A stretch of 11,982 nt of DNA, from NCBI GenBank assembly GCA_003448025.1, contig DLXL01000567.1:1-11982 (forward strand), given 5' to 3'. The position numbers and the translations under genes were made by a program. The stretch comes from Saprospirales bacterium (lineage in GTDB: Bacteria > Bacteroidota > Bacteroidia > Chitinophagales > Saprospiraceae). Positions 1-6,228 of this stretch are shown one piece after another. The notes beneath the pieces were generated by a model. The model saw only the letters and a program-made list of their open reading frames with translations. It was not told the DNA's origin and ran no database searches. How positions within the stretch are numbered: the first letter of the stretch is position 1; each line of letters starts with the position of its first letter.

Positions 1-30
1 TTCATTCATTTTTTCAATAACAGACTCATA

Positions 31-465
31 ATGAGACATTACGAAGTCAACTTCATCGTAGATCCAGTCCTGTCGGGCGATGAAGTAAAAGCGACAGCGG
101 AAACCATCCAAAAAGAGATCAAAGGTGCCGGCGGTACCATTGTTCATGTGGATGAAATGGGCCTCCGTCAATTGGCCTACCAAATCAACAAACGTTCTAC
201 CGGCATCTTCTACTGCATTGAATTTGCTTGTGAATCGTCTGAATGGCTGGTAAAATTCGAGCTGAACATGAAGCGTAACGAAAACCTACTGCGCTTCCTT
301 ACCGTTAGGCTCGATAAGTACGGCGTCAAGTACAACGACGATAAGCGCAGCGGCCGTATCGGCAGCCGTGCCAAGAAGAAAGAAGCTCCAGCAGCTTCTG
401 CTCCTCCTGTAGATGAGGCAATCGACACGGTTTCAGCACCGGAAGTAGTTGACCTCGACGCATAA
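31..465 (+). CDS. rpsF: 30S ribosomal protein S6
   Basis: Ribosomal protein S6, which binds 16S rRNA in the platform of the small subunit together with S18. The N-terminus [12 protein letters not shown], the central stretch [15 protein letters not shown] and the following [18 protein letters not shown] are the family's conserved strands and helix. The core ends near residue 100. Residues about 103-144 form a lysine-rich then Ala/Pro/acidic tail, so at 144 aa it is longer than the ~100-130 aa usual for S6. The ATG at 31 gives the canonical N-terminus. The 30 nt upstream are A/T-rich with no Shine-Dalgarno, normal for Bacteroidota. It is first in the S6-S18-L9 operon seen here; any promoter lies outside the window. 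No ssb or priB gene lies between S6 and S18, unlike many other bacteria. Confidence 0.97.
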   Translation: MRHYEVNFIVDPVLSGDEVKATAETIQKEIKGAGGTIVHVDEMGLRQLAYQINKRSTGIFYCIEFACESSEWLVKFELNMKRNENLLRFLTVRLDKYGVKYNDDKRSGRIGSRAKKKEAPAASAPPVDEAIDTVSAPEVVDLDA

Positions 466-502
466 ACCCATTCATTCACTCAACACTCACAAGTTCCATA
501 CA

Positions 503-772
503 ATGGCTGCTTCAAGAGAAGATGTAAAATTCCTCAGCAATCCAAAACTCGGACTGCGTGGTAAGAAATACTGCCGCTTTCGTAAATTCGGCATCAAGTA
601 CATTGATTACAAAGACGCAGACTTTCTGCTTCAGTTCATCAACGAACAAGGCAAATTGCTGCCGCGCCGTATCACTGGCAACAGCCTGAAATACCAGCGC
701 CGCGTTGCTACTGCCGTTAAACGCGCCCGCCACCTGGCAATTTTGCCTTTCGTGGCTGACTTGATGAAATAA
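503..772 (+). CDS. rpsR: 30S ribosomal protein S18
   Basis: Ribosomal protein S18, 89 aa, the binding partner of S6 on the small-subunit platform. Diagnostic stretches are [18 protein letters not shown], the segment [18 protein letters not shown], and the basic C-terminus [21 protein letters not shown]. The ATG at 503 was chosen because it gives the normal family length and N-terminus ([10 protein letters not shown]). An in-frame ATG at 449 would add 18 residues unlike S18 and overlap the end of rpsF. It lies 37 nt after rpsF and 21 nt before rplI in the same direction, so it is co-transcribed. The region before the start is A/T-rich with no Shine-Dalgarno. Confidence 0.97.
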   Translation: MAASREDVKFLSNPKLGLRGKKYCRFRKFGIKYIDYKDADFLLQFINEQGKLLPRRITGNSLKYQRRVATAVKRARHLAILPFVADLMK

Positions 773-793
773 AACCATTAAATTTCAACAGCA

Positions 794-1243
794 ATGAATA
801 TCATTCTGCTCGAACATATCGACAAGGTAGGCGCCAAGCACGAAGTCGTAAAAGTAAAAGATGGCTACGGTCGCAACTACCTCATCCCTCAAGGTTTGGC
901 TATTGTGGCCAATAAGCCAAATATGGCTCGCCTGGAAGGCTTGAAAAAACAAGGCGCTAAGAAAGAAGCGGTGATCATCGCAGGCTACCAGGAAATGGTG
1001 GCTTCTATCGCAGGTTCTAAAATTACTATCCCTGCAAAAGCTGCCGATAACGGTCACCTTTACGGATCCGTAACCGCTCAACACCTTTCCAATGCACTCG
1101 CAAGCCTGGGTGTTACTGCCGATAAGCGCATTATCGAAATGCCTGATGAGGTGAAAGAGCTCGGCAACTACAGTGCAACTGTAAAGTTCCACCCTGAAGT
1201 AATTGCTACGGTGAACTTTGAAGTAGTAAACGAAGAGGCCTAA
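794..1243 (+). CDS. rplI: 50S ribosomal protein L9
   Basis: Ribosomal protein L9, 149 aa, the usual full length. The N-terminal rRNA-binding domain is clear: MNIILLEHIDKVGAKHEVVKV followed by the GYGRNYLIPQGLA signature at about residues 28-40. A connecting helix rich in Lys/Ala follows (about 45-80), then the C-terminal domain with GSVTAQHLSNAL at about 95-106. L9 binds domain V of 23S rRNA near the L1 stalk and helps hold the reading frame. It is last in the operon, 21 nt after rpsR, and is followed by a strong intrinsic terminator 56 nt downstream. Confidence 0.97.
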   Translation: MNIILLEHIDKVGAKHEVVKVKDGYGRNYLIPQGLAIVANKPNMARLEGLKKQGAKKEAVIIAGYQEMVASIAGSKITIPAKAADNGHLYGSVTAQHLSNALASLGVTADKRIIEMPDEVKELGNYSATVKFHPEVIATVNFEVVNEEA

Positions 1244-1298
1244 TCATTCCTTGATGCAACCCTTCACTCAAACCTTAGTCGTTTGAGGAATAAAATAT

Positions 1299-1338
1299 AA
1301 GCGAAACCAACTGCATTGCAGCGGGTTTCGCTTTTTTT
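1299..1338 (+). terminator. Intrinsic terminator of the rpsF-rpsR-rplI operon
   Basis: A 10-bp perfect stem, AAGCGAAACC (1299-1308) with GGTTTCGCTT (1324-1333), can be extended by an inner CTGC/GCAG helix (1311-1314 / 1318-1321). It is followed directly by a run of seven T (1332-1338). This is a textbook Rho-independent terminator, and it separates the ribosomal operon from the kinase gene that begins at 1371. Confidence 0.92.
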
Positions 1339-1370
1339 GTGGCGCCAACCAACTACCCATTCCTTACAAC

Positions 1371-2660
1371 ATGAGAAATGTCATTATTCGCCGGGTAATT
1401 ATTCTGGGAGCTGTCTCTTGCCTAAGCATGCTGGCACTTCAAATGTACTGGGTATACCGTACATGGAACTTGCAGGAACAAGAGTTCAACCGCAGGGTCA
1501 ATCAGGCTTTGTTGGATGCCGCCAATGAACTGGCTCAAATGAACCTGTTCGCACTTCCCAACCAAAAACTGGTACAACAAGTTGCCACCAACTATTGGGT
1601 CGTAAATGTGAATAATGTGTTTGAAGCCCGTGACCTTGAGCATGTCTTAGGAAAAGCATTTGAAGCACAAAGCCTCAAAGAAGACTATGAATATGGCATT
1701 TTCGACTGCTCAAGCGATCAAATGGTTAGAGGAAAAGCCGTTAAATATACCTCTCAAAAAGATAATTCAGCTCCTCTGGCCGACCCCTTACCTAAACACT
1801 ACGACCAGGATTTTATCTACTATTTTGGAGTGCTTTTCCCAAATAAGAGTACCAAAATCCTGAGTAGCATGTCGCTTGTATTAGGATTTAGCATCCTTTT
1901 GCTTCTTACCGTAGCATTTTTTATCTATTCCATGATTGTAATCCTGCGGCAAAAACAATTGTCGGAATTACAACGAGATTTCATCAATAACATGACCCAT
2001 GAGTTTAAAACGCCGATCTCTACCATTAATATTTCAACTGATGTATTTCTGAAAAACGAAAAAATTCAGGAAGACCCCCGGTTAAGTCGTTATGCGAGTA
2101 TCATTAAAGAGCAAGTACTTCGGTTGAATACGCAAGTGGAGAAAGTGCTGCAACTGGCAAAAATAGAACGGGACAACATTGAACTGCATGTAGAAGAACT
2201 CAACATTACGGAGTTGATTCATAGTATCGTACCATCTATTGAACTTAAAGTTACCGATAAAAATGGCCATTTATCACTGGATTTGAAAGCCGAAAACGCA
2301 TACATAAAGGCCGACAAGCTGCACCTTACCAATATCCTGCATAATCTGGTGGATAACAGTGTAAAATACGCCAAAAAGGCCCCAGAAATCGTTATAGGCC
2401 TGCGCAAAGAGGAGAATACGGTCATTCTAAGTGTCAAAGACAATGGCATTGGGATACCCAAAGAGCATCTCCGTCGGGTTTTTGATAAGTTCCACAGGGT
2501 ACCAACCGGAAACGTACACAACGTGAAAGGATTTGGCCTGGGCCTGTTTTACGTTAAAACCATGTGCAAAGAACACAAGTGGCAAATTGACCTTCAAAGT
2601 GAACTCGGACAAGGCACCATCATTAATATTCGAATGCCCTTGTCTCATGAAACCCACTGA
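1371..2660 (+). CDS. Two-component sensor histidine kinase (membrane)
   Basis: A 429-aa inner-membrane sensor kinase. Transmembrane segments lie at about residues 8-28 and 167-192, enclosing a ~135-residue periplasmic sensor region with no recognised domain. No clear HAMP domain follows the second segment. The HisKA H-box is NNMTHEFKTPIS with the phosphoacceptor His210. The ATPase domain has the N-box HNLVDNSVKYA (Asn325, Asn329), the G1 box DNGIGIP (Asp357) and the G2 box GFGLGL (387-392). All catalytic motifs are intact, so it should be active. The topology resembles RprX-type kinases of Bacteroidota, but this is a resemblance only. No response regulator gene is adjacent. The stop codon is 6 nt before aroB, suggesting co-transcription and perhaps translational coupling. 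The signal sensed cannot be told from the sequence. Confidence 0.93.
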   Translation: MRNVIIRRVIILGAVSCLSMLALQMYWVYRTWNLQEQEFNRRVNQALLDAANELAQMNLFALPNQKLVQQVATNYWVVNVNNVFEARDLEHVLGKAFEAQSLKEDYEYGIFDCSSDQMVRGKAVKYTSQKDNSAPLADPLPKHYDQDFIYYFGVLFPNKSTKILSSMSLVLGFSILLLLTVAFFIYSMIVILRQKQLSELQRDFINNMTHEFKTPISTINISTDVFLKNEKIQEDPRLSRYASIIKEQVLRLNTQVEKVLQLAKIERDNIELHVEELNITELIHSIVPSIELKVTDKNGHLSLDLKAENAYIKADKLHLTNILHNLVDNSVKYAKKAPEIVIGLRKEENTVILSVKDNGIGIPKEHLRRVFDKFHRVPTGNVHNVKGFGLGLFYVKTMCKEHKWQIDLQSELGQGTIINIRMPLSHETH

Positions 2661-2666
2661 GCCAGG

Positions 2667-3719
2667 ATGAGACTTGAACCCGATTTTCTGTTATTTGAAA
2701 CGCCTGTATTTATGGGCAGCCTGAGGCAGACCTTGCCCCATTGGCTTGAGAAAAAGCATTATACTCAAGTTATAGTACTCACCGATGACAATACCCAAAC
2801 CCATTGCTGGCCACAGATACAGAACCTTCTGCCTCATTCTGTAAAAACCATAACCATTCCAGCTGGCGAGCAACACAAAAACCTCAAAACCTGTGAATGG
2901 ATTTGGAATCAAATGCTCCTGCAGCAGTGCGATCGAAAATCTCTTCTTATAAATCTTGGAGGTGGCGTTATCGGAGATATGGGCGGATTCTGTGCCGCTA
3001 CATGGAAAAGAGGAATCGATTTCATTCAAATCCCTACAACCCTGCTTTCCATGACTGATGCCGCCATTGGTGGAAAAACAGGCATTGATTTTCAAGGAAT
3101 TAAAAACATAATTGGTGTATTCCAAAATCCGGCAGCCATATTCATCGACCCAACTTTTCTAAATACATTGGCAGAAAGAGAACTCAGAAGCGGTTTTGCC
3201 GAGGTGATTAAGCACGCTTTGATCGGCTCTCCAGTACTATTGCATAAGATCCATCAATCCGGTAATACTCCACTCCCGCACCTCGACTGGTCAGAATTGC
3301 TTCGAGAGTCAATTGCCGTAAAAATTCATGTTGTAGCACAGGATCCTACGGAACAAAACTTGCGCATGCTTCTCAATTTCGGGCATACTATAGGGCACGC
3401 CCTGGAAAGCTACTTTTTAGATACCGACACCCCGCTCACTCATGGCGAAGCCATAGCTATAGGCATGATCTGCGAAATACCGAAAGACAAACGCGCTGAG
3501 GTGGCAAAAACCCTGCTCCGGTATTTTCCTGTGGTCCCTATTCCGGAAACAGCCTACCCCGAACTTTGGAATATGATGCTTCAGGATAAAAAAAATTCGT
3601 CCGGCACGGTGCGAATGGCCGTGCCGGACGAATTACCTTTTACGCTAAACGTACTGGAATTGTCAGAAATGCAACTCCCTGATTTATTGTCAGAGTACCA
3701 AAATTTTAGTCCAGCTTAG
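2667..3719 (+). CDS. aroB: 3-dehydroquinate synthase
   Basis: AroB converts DAHP to 3-dehydroquinate, the second step of the shikimate pathway, using NAD+ and a divalent metal (usually Zn2+) in the cytoplasm. At 350 aa it carries the NAD-binding GGGVIGDMGGF (98-108), then the IPTTLLSMTDAAIGGKTGID stretch (122-141) and FAEVIKHALI (177-186). Metal ligands expected from the family are present: Glu179, His240 in LNFGHTIGHALE, and His259 in HGEAIAIGM. After HGEAIAIGMICE the helix usually containing a SYLS...GLS-like stretch appears about 8-10 residues shorter than in relatives I remember. The start is 6 nt after the kinase stop. The 3' end overlaps the convergent gene by 14 nt, and codons 307-322 contain the terminator of the opposite-strand operon. 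Confidence 0.95.
   Translation: MRLEPDFLLFETPVFMGSLRQTLPHWLEKKHYTQVIVLTDDNTQTHCWPQIQNLLPHSVKTITIPAGEQHKNLKTCEWIWNQMLLQQCDRKSLLINLGGGVIGDMGGFCAATWKRGIDFIQIPTTLLSMTDAAIGGKTGIDFQGIKNIIGVFQNPAAIFIDPTFLNTLAERELRSGFAEVIKHALIGSPVLLHKIHQSGNTPLPHLDWSELLRESIAVKIHVVAQDPTEQNLRMLLNFGHTIGHALESYFLDTDTPLTHGEAIAIGMICEIPKDKRAEVAKTLLRYFPVVPIPETAYPELWNMMLQDKKNSSGTVRMAVPDELPFTLNVLELSEMQLPDLLSEYQNFSPA
3588..3634 (-). terminator. Intrinsic terminator of the minus-strand operon, inside aroB
   Basis: A perfect 16-bp inverted repeat, AATTCGTCCGGCACGG (3594-3609) with CCGTGCCGGACGAATT (3619-3634), has a 9-nt loop. On the plus strand it is preceded by eight A (3588-3595), so an RNA made leftwards has the stem followed by U8, the full signature of a Rho-independent terminator. 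It lies 72 nt beyond the stop codon of the DUF5777-like gene. No T-run follows it on the plus strand, so it should act in one direction only. It is wholly inside the aroB reading frame (about codons 307-322). Confidence 0.88.
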
Positions 3720-4611
3720 GTTTCACCACCGTGAATACTCTGGAAATATTAAATCCGAAACGAACACCACTCAGCATTTTTCCTTCATCATTTTTGAAGA
3801 ACCAATCTTCCTGAGTTTCCGTTACAAATCCCTTATACGTCATATAAGGTGAATTGGTGAAATGCAATTGAAACACGTGTCCGCCGGTTTCAATGTCAAA
3901 GCCTATGGAAAGACTGTTAACGTAGGCCGCTTCCAATTGCCCATCTGGAACGAAATAGTATTCCGCGTTCAATGCCACACGTTTGGTTAATTTGATCCGA
4001 CCGGCGGCTCCAATCGCATAAACGTCATTTTTATCCTTTGGCGAACTGGTTAGATTGCGGTGGATCAAGGTAGGCATCAATTGCAGAGATAACCGACTGC
4101 TGAATTTCCGGCCAATCAACAACTGGTGGGTAAAGGATAAACGATCCGTAAACTTGTTATCCCGATTCGGCTCTTCAAATTTGAGGGTATTGATCTGTAC
4201 ATCTGTTACATAAGCCAGAGTGACAGGCATCGTTTTGGCTCCACTGCATTGGCGAAGGATTTTGTATTTGACAAATCCATCAATAGTCTTTTCATAAGAG
4301 CTGCGCCCGGCGCCTACCATCAACCTGTCTGTTATCCCATAATCTGCACCTATCCGGATAGAAGCGCCATCTAAACCAAACATATCGTACAATCCCTGCC
4401 TCAACGGATTGAATCGGTGTGAAAATTTAGTATCCAGTACACCTTTGGCAGTGTTTTCAATAGAATGCCCGTTCACCACCCGATTAGCCTTAAAGCTGGC
4501 AGTAGCATAATCGATCGTTTCTTCGTCGCCAAGTAGCGAGAGTAGGTCATCATCTTGAGCAAAAAGACTTAAAGGCAGGAAAAACAGAAAAAGCAGGTAG
4601 ATTTTTTTCAT
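3706..4611 (-). CDS. Outer-membrane beta-barrel protein, DUF5777-like
   Basis: A 301-aa exported protein. A signal peptide covers residues 1-18 (MKKIYLLFLFFLPLSLFA, cut before QDDD), followed by an acidic linker. From about residue 55 come alternating hydrophobic/polar strands rich in aromatic residues (for example FSHRFNPLRQGLYDMFGLDG, then SIRIGADYGITDRLMVGAGR), typical of an outer-membrane barrel. The HRF...LYDMFGLDG...IRIGADYGITDRLMVG arrangement matches my memory of DUF5777 family barrels of Bacteroidota, which often sit beside YceI and c-type haem proteins. It is the last gene of the minus-strand group, 92 nt after the YceI gene, with two stem-loops in that gap. Its substrate or role is unknown; a porin-like or docking role is inference only. 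Confidence 0.82.
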   Translation of the reverse strand: MKKIYLLFLFFLPLSLFAQDDDLLSLLGDEETIDYATASFKANRVVNGHSIENTAKGVLDTKFSHRFNPLRQGLYDMFGLDGASIRIGADYGITDRLMVGAGRSSYEKTIDGFVKYKILRQCSGAKTMPVTLAYVTDVQINTLKFEEPNRDNKFTDRLSFTHQLLIGRKFSSRLSLQLMPTLIHRNLTSSPKDKNDVYAIGAAGRIKLTKRVALNAEYYFVPDGQLEAAYVNSLSIGFDIETGGHVFQLHFTNSPYMTYKGFVTETQEDWFFKNDEGKMLSGVRFGFNISRVFTVVKPKLD

Positions 4612-4628
4612 AAAAACGGAAGGTTATT

Positions 4629-4687
4629 ATTGCAAAAGCAATGGGTGGAAAGCAGCAGGGAAAAACACCCTAACCCCTTCCCACCCA
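4629..4687 (-). other. Stem-loops in the YceI / barrel intergenic gap
   Basis: Read on the minus strand, TGGGTGGGAAG pairs with CTTTCCACCCA (11 bp with one G-U), enclosing a short AGGG/CCCT helix with a U-rich loop. Next to it, sharing one base, is a second small hairpin ATTGC-TTTT-GCAAT. Neither is followed by a U-run, so they are more likely mRNA stability or processing structures than terminators. They precede the start codon at 4611 by about 18 nt. Confidence 0.5.
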
Positions 4688-4703
4688 CTGTCATGAACGT
4701 TTT

Positions 4704-5270
4704 TTACTGTTTGGGCTCCAGAGCGGCGTCAATGAGGATTTTGGCTTCTTTGGCAATATTGCCACTCACCACCGATGGGATGGAAATATTATAGTCGGAA
4801 AGCAAAAATCCAAAACCGGCATTAATCCGGATTTTACCTCCGCCAACGGTCACAGCTCCATTCGTTGTCATATCTTTCTCTACGCCGTGAAGGTTCATTT
4901 TACCCGTTACTACAGCATTATAAGTGCCATCTTTGGATAAATTCACTTCCGACAGATTGGTAATCTTTCCTTTGAAAGTAGCCTTGGGAAACTTATCTGA
5001 CTCCACGTAGTTCTCATTAAAATGCTCCTGCATCAGTGCTTTTTCAAATTTGAAACCCTTCAAAAGCACCTGCCAGGCCATTTCGCCAGTAGCTACGTCC
5101 AAAATGCAGGTTGCACTGTTGGACAGCGCTTCAAGCTTTTCAGGTGAAGCCGTTGCTGTTGCGTCAAATTTCAACTTACCATCGCGTGTTAAATACTTGG
5201 CTGCATCCTGAGCAGTAGCCACTGAAGTGACTAAAAACGCGACAAGCAGAAAAATCCATTGTTTTTGCAT
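4704..5270 (-). CDS. YceI family periplasmic protein
   Basis: A 188-aa exported protein with a signal peptide at residues 1-20 (cut after VATA). The mature part is a YceI-like lipocalin fold: GKLKFDATA near the start, LLKGFKFEKALMQEHFNENY (about 69-88), SDKFPKATFKGKI (about 91-103), and then YNAVVTGKMNLHGVEKDMT (about 117-135). YceI proteins bind long isoprenoid or amphiphilic ligands; members with known structure bind polyprenyl chains. The ligand here cannot be read from the sequence. It is fourth in the minus-strand group, 46 nt after the OB-fold gene. With two haem proteins encoded upstream, a role in carrying a quinone or lipid in the envelope is plausible inference. Confidence 0.9.
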   Translation of the reverse strand: MQKQWIFLLVAFLVTSVATAQDAAKYLTRDGKLKFDATATASPEKLEALSNSATCILDVATGEMAWQVLLKGFKFEKALMQEHFNENYVESDKFPKATFKGKITNLSEVNLSKDGTYNAVVTGKMNLHGVEKDMTTNGAVTVGGGKIRINAGFGFLLSDYNISIPSVVSGNIAKEAKILIDAALEPKQ

Positions 5271-5316
5271 GAATATTAAGTGTTTGGTTTGTGTAGTTAG
5301 TGCTGAACCAGGATTC

Positions 5317-5736
5317 CTATTTCAACTCAACGCAGCGGGAAAGTTGAACATCGAGATTTAATCCGTCACATTTTCCTTTCAAAGTTACTTTTTCCCCGGC
5401 AGGAAACTCTTGTCGGGCATGTTTGCTTAACGCATCCAATTCGCAAATAACTAAAAACTCATCCCCGGTTTCCAATGAAACCTTGACCGGCCCTCCTTCA
5501 GGCTTGCTTACTTCTTTCACAACCCCGGAAACCGCTAAGGTTTTGCCCAGATATTGTTTGTCAGCGACTTTTTCATCCGTATTATACGCCTGAAACAGGG
5601 CGCTTGCCTCTATAGTCACATCTGCCTTTGCACTTGACATGTTTTCGTGAGGCTTATTCCATAGCGCTATGGCGATAGACGCACCAATCAGGACAACTCC
5701 TACCACCAACATTAAGATTCTTTTACCAGACATCAT
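5317..5736 (-). CDS. Membrane-anchored OB-fold protein (tRNA_anti-like)
   Basis: A 139-aa protein with one N-terminal membrane segment (about residues 6-26, KRILMLVVGVVLIGASIAIAL) and a C-terminal domain predicted outside the cytoplasmic membrane. Residues about 40-139 fit an OB-fold of the tRNA_anti-like family: a helix ALFQAYNTDEKVADKQY, then strands GKTLAVSGVVKEV, VKVSLETGDEFLVICEL, and the ending GEKVTLKGKCDGLNLDVQLSRCVEL. Despite the family name, an exported location argues against tRNA binding. Cys95, Cys126 and Cys135 are present, and the last two could form a disulphide. A second ATG one codon downstream would do equally well as start. It is third in the operon, 57 nt after the mono-haem gene. 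Function is unknown. Confidence 0.78.
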   Translation of the reverse strand: MMSGKRILMLVVGVVLIGASIAIALWNKPHENMSSAKADVTIEASALFQAYNTDEKVADKQYLGKTLAVSGVVKEVSKPEGGPVKVSLETGDEFLVICELDALSKHARQEFPAGEKVTLKGKCDGLNLDVQLSRCVELK

Positions 5737-5793
5737 GGAATAATAGGTTTAAGTGAAAATGGAACGATTTCTTGTTGGGTTTTCATCCGCTAG

Positions 5794-6153
5794 TTAATTA
5801 TTAGGAGCACCGGCCCTGACCCAGGCTTCAATCTTGCTTTGGTTACATTCAGACATTGGACCGGAAGGTGGCATAATGCCTCCAATGCCATTTACCCGAT
5901 TCTCAATTTCATTACTGAAACCCTTTATCTGATCATAATTTGTCAATGGAGAACTGGACTGTACCCCTCCCTGAACATGGCAGGAAATACAATTTGCATT
6001 AATAATCGGCAACACATCCTGACTGAAACTGATACCCACTGTGTCGCAGGAAACAACGCCATATTGCTCCACCTCATTATCGTAATAACAGGCATTTTGT
6101 GACAAAACCATCAGGAAGGCACATGCAAGAACAGAAACAAAAACTTTTTTCAT
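5794..6153 (-). CDS. Mono-haem c-type cytochrome-like exported protein
   Basis: A 119-aa exported protein. The N-terminus is a signal peptide; Cys22 could be lipidated, but the preceding residues SQNA fit a lipobox poorly. One haem-binding motif CISCH is at 55-59 (Cys55, Cys58, His59), and the likely distal ligand is Met94 in GGIMPPSG. The ending KIEAWVRAGAPNN and the pattern FSQDVLPIINANCISCH...LTNYDQI match both modules of the neighbouring di-haem protein, so these are homologous domains. An extra pair, Cys36 and Cys103, may form a disulphide that staples the domain. The small soluble-domain size and Met ligand suggest electron transfer in the envelope. It lies 75 nt after the di-haem gene. 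Partners are unknown. Confidence 0.82.
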   Translation of the reverse strand: MKKVFVSVLACAFLMVLSQNACYYDNEVEQYGVVSCDTVGISFSQDVLPIINANCISCHVQGGVQSSSPLTNYDQIKGFSNEIENRVNGIGGIMPPSGPMSECNQSKIEAWVRAGAPNN

Positions 6154-6181
6154 GGAAGGCCATGTATTGGATTGATGAATG

Positions 6182-6215
6182 TTGGTGGCAAATATAGCAG
6201 CATTTGCCTTACCAA
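6182..6215 (-). other. Stem-loop between the two haem-protein genes
   Basis: TTGGT-GGCAAAT (6182-6193) pairs with ATTTGCC (6202-6208) and ACCAA (6211-6215), giving 12 bp with a 2-nt bulge and an 8-nt loop. It lies within the 75-nt gap between the genes. No T-run follows on either strand. A role in mRNA stability or differential expression is inference. A smaller hairpin, CTAGA-AAG-TCTAG (6220-6232), covers the stop codon of the upstream gene. Confidence 0.55.
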
Positions 6216-6228
6216 TTATCTAGAAAGT

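Noticed and set aside
449..502. Upstream ATG that would extend rpsR by 18 residues and overlap rpsF
   Set aside because: The extra residues do not resemble S18; the start at 503 gives the normal family N-terminus and length.
3588..3634. A8 run followed by a strong stem-loop as a programmed -1 frameshift signal in aroB
   Set aside because: The -1 frame gives a short basic tail with no recognisable feature and would cut off the normal C-terminus; the stem touches the A-run with no spacer. A minus-strand terminator explains both parts better.
5839..6102. 87-codon plus-strand frame over the mono-haem gene
   Set aside because: The opposite strand has a signal peptide, haem motif and family match; this frame has none.
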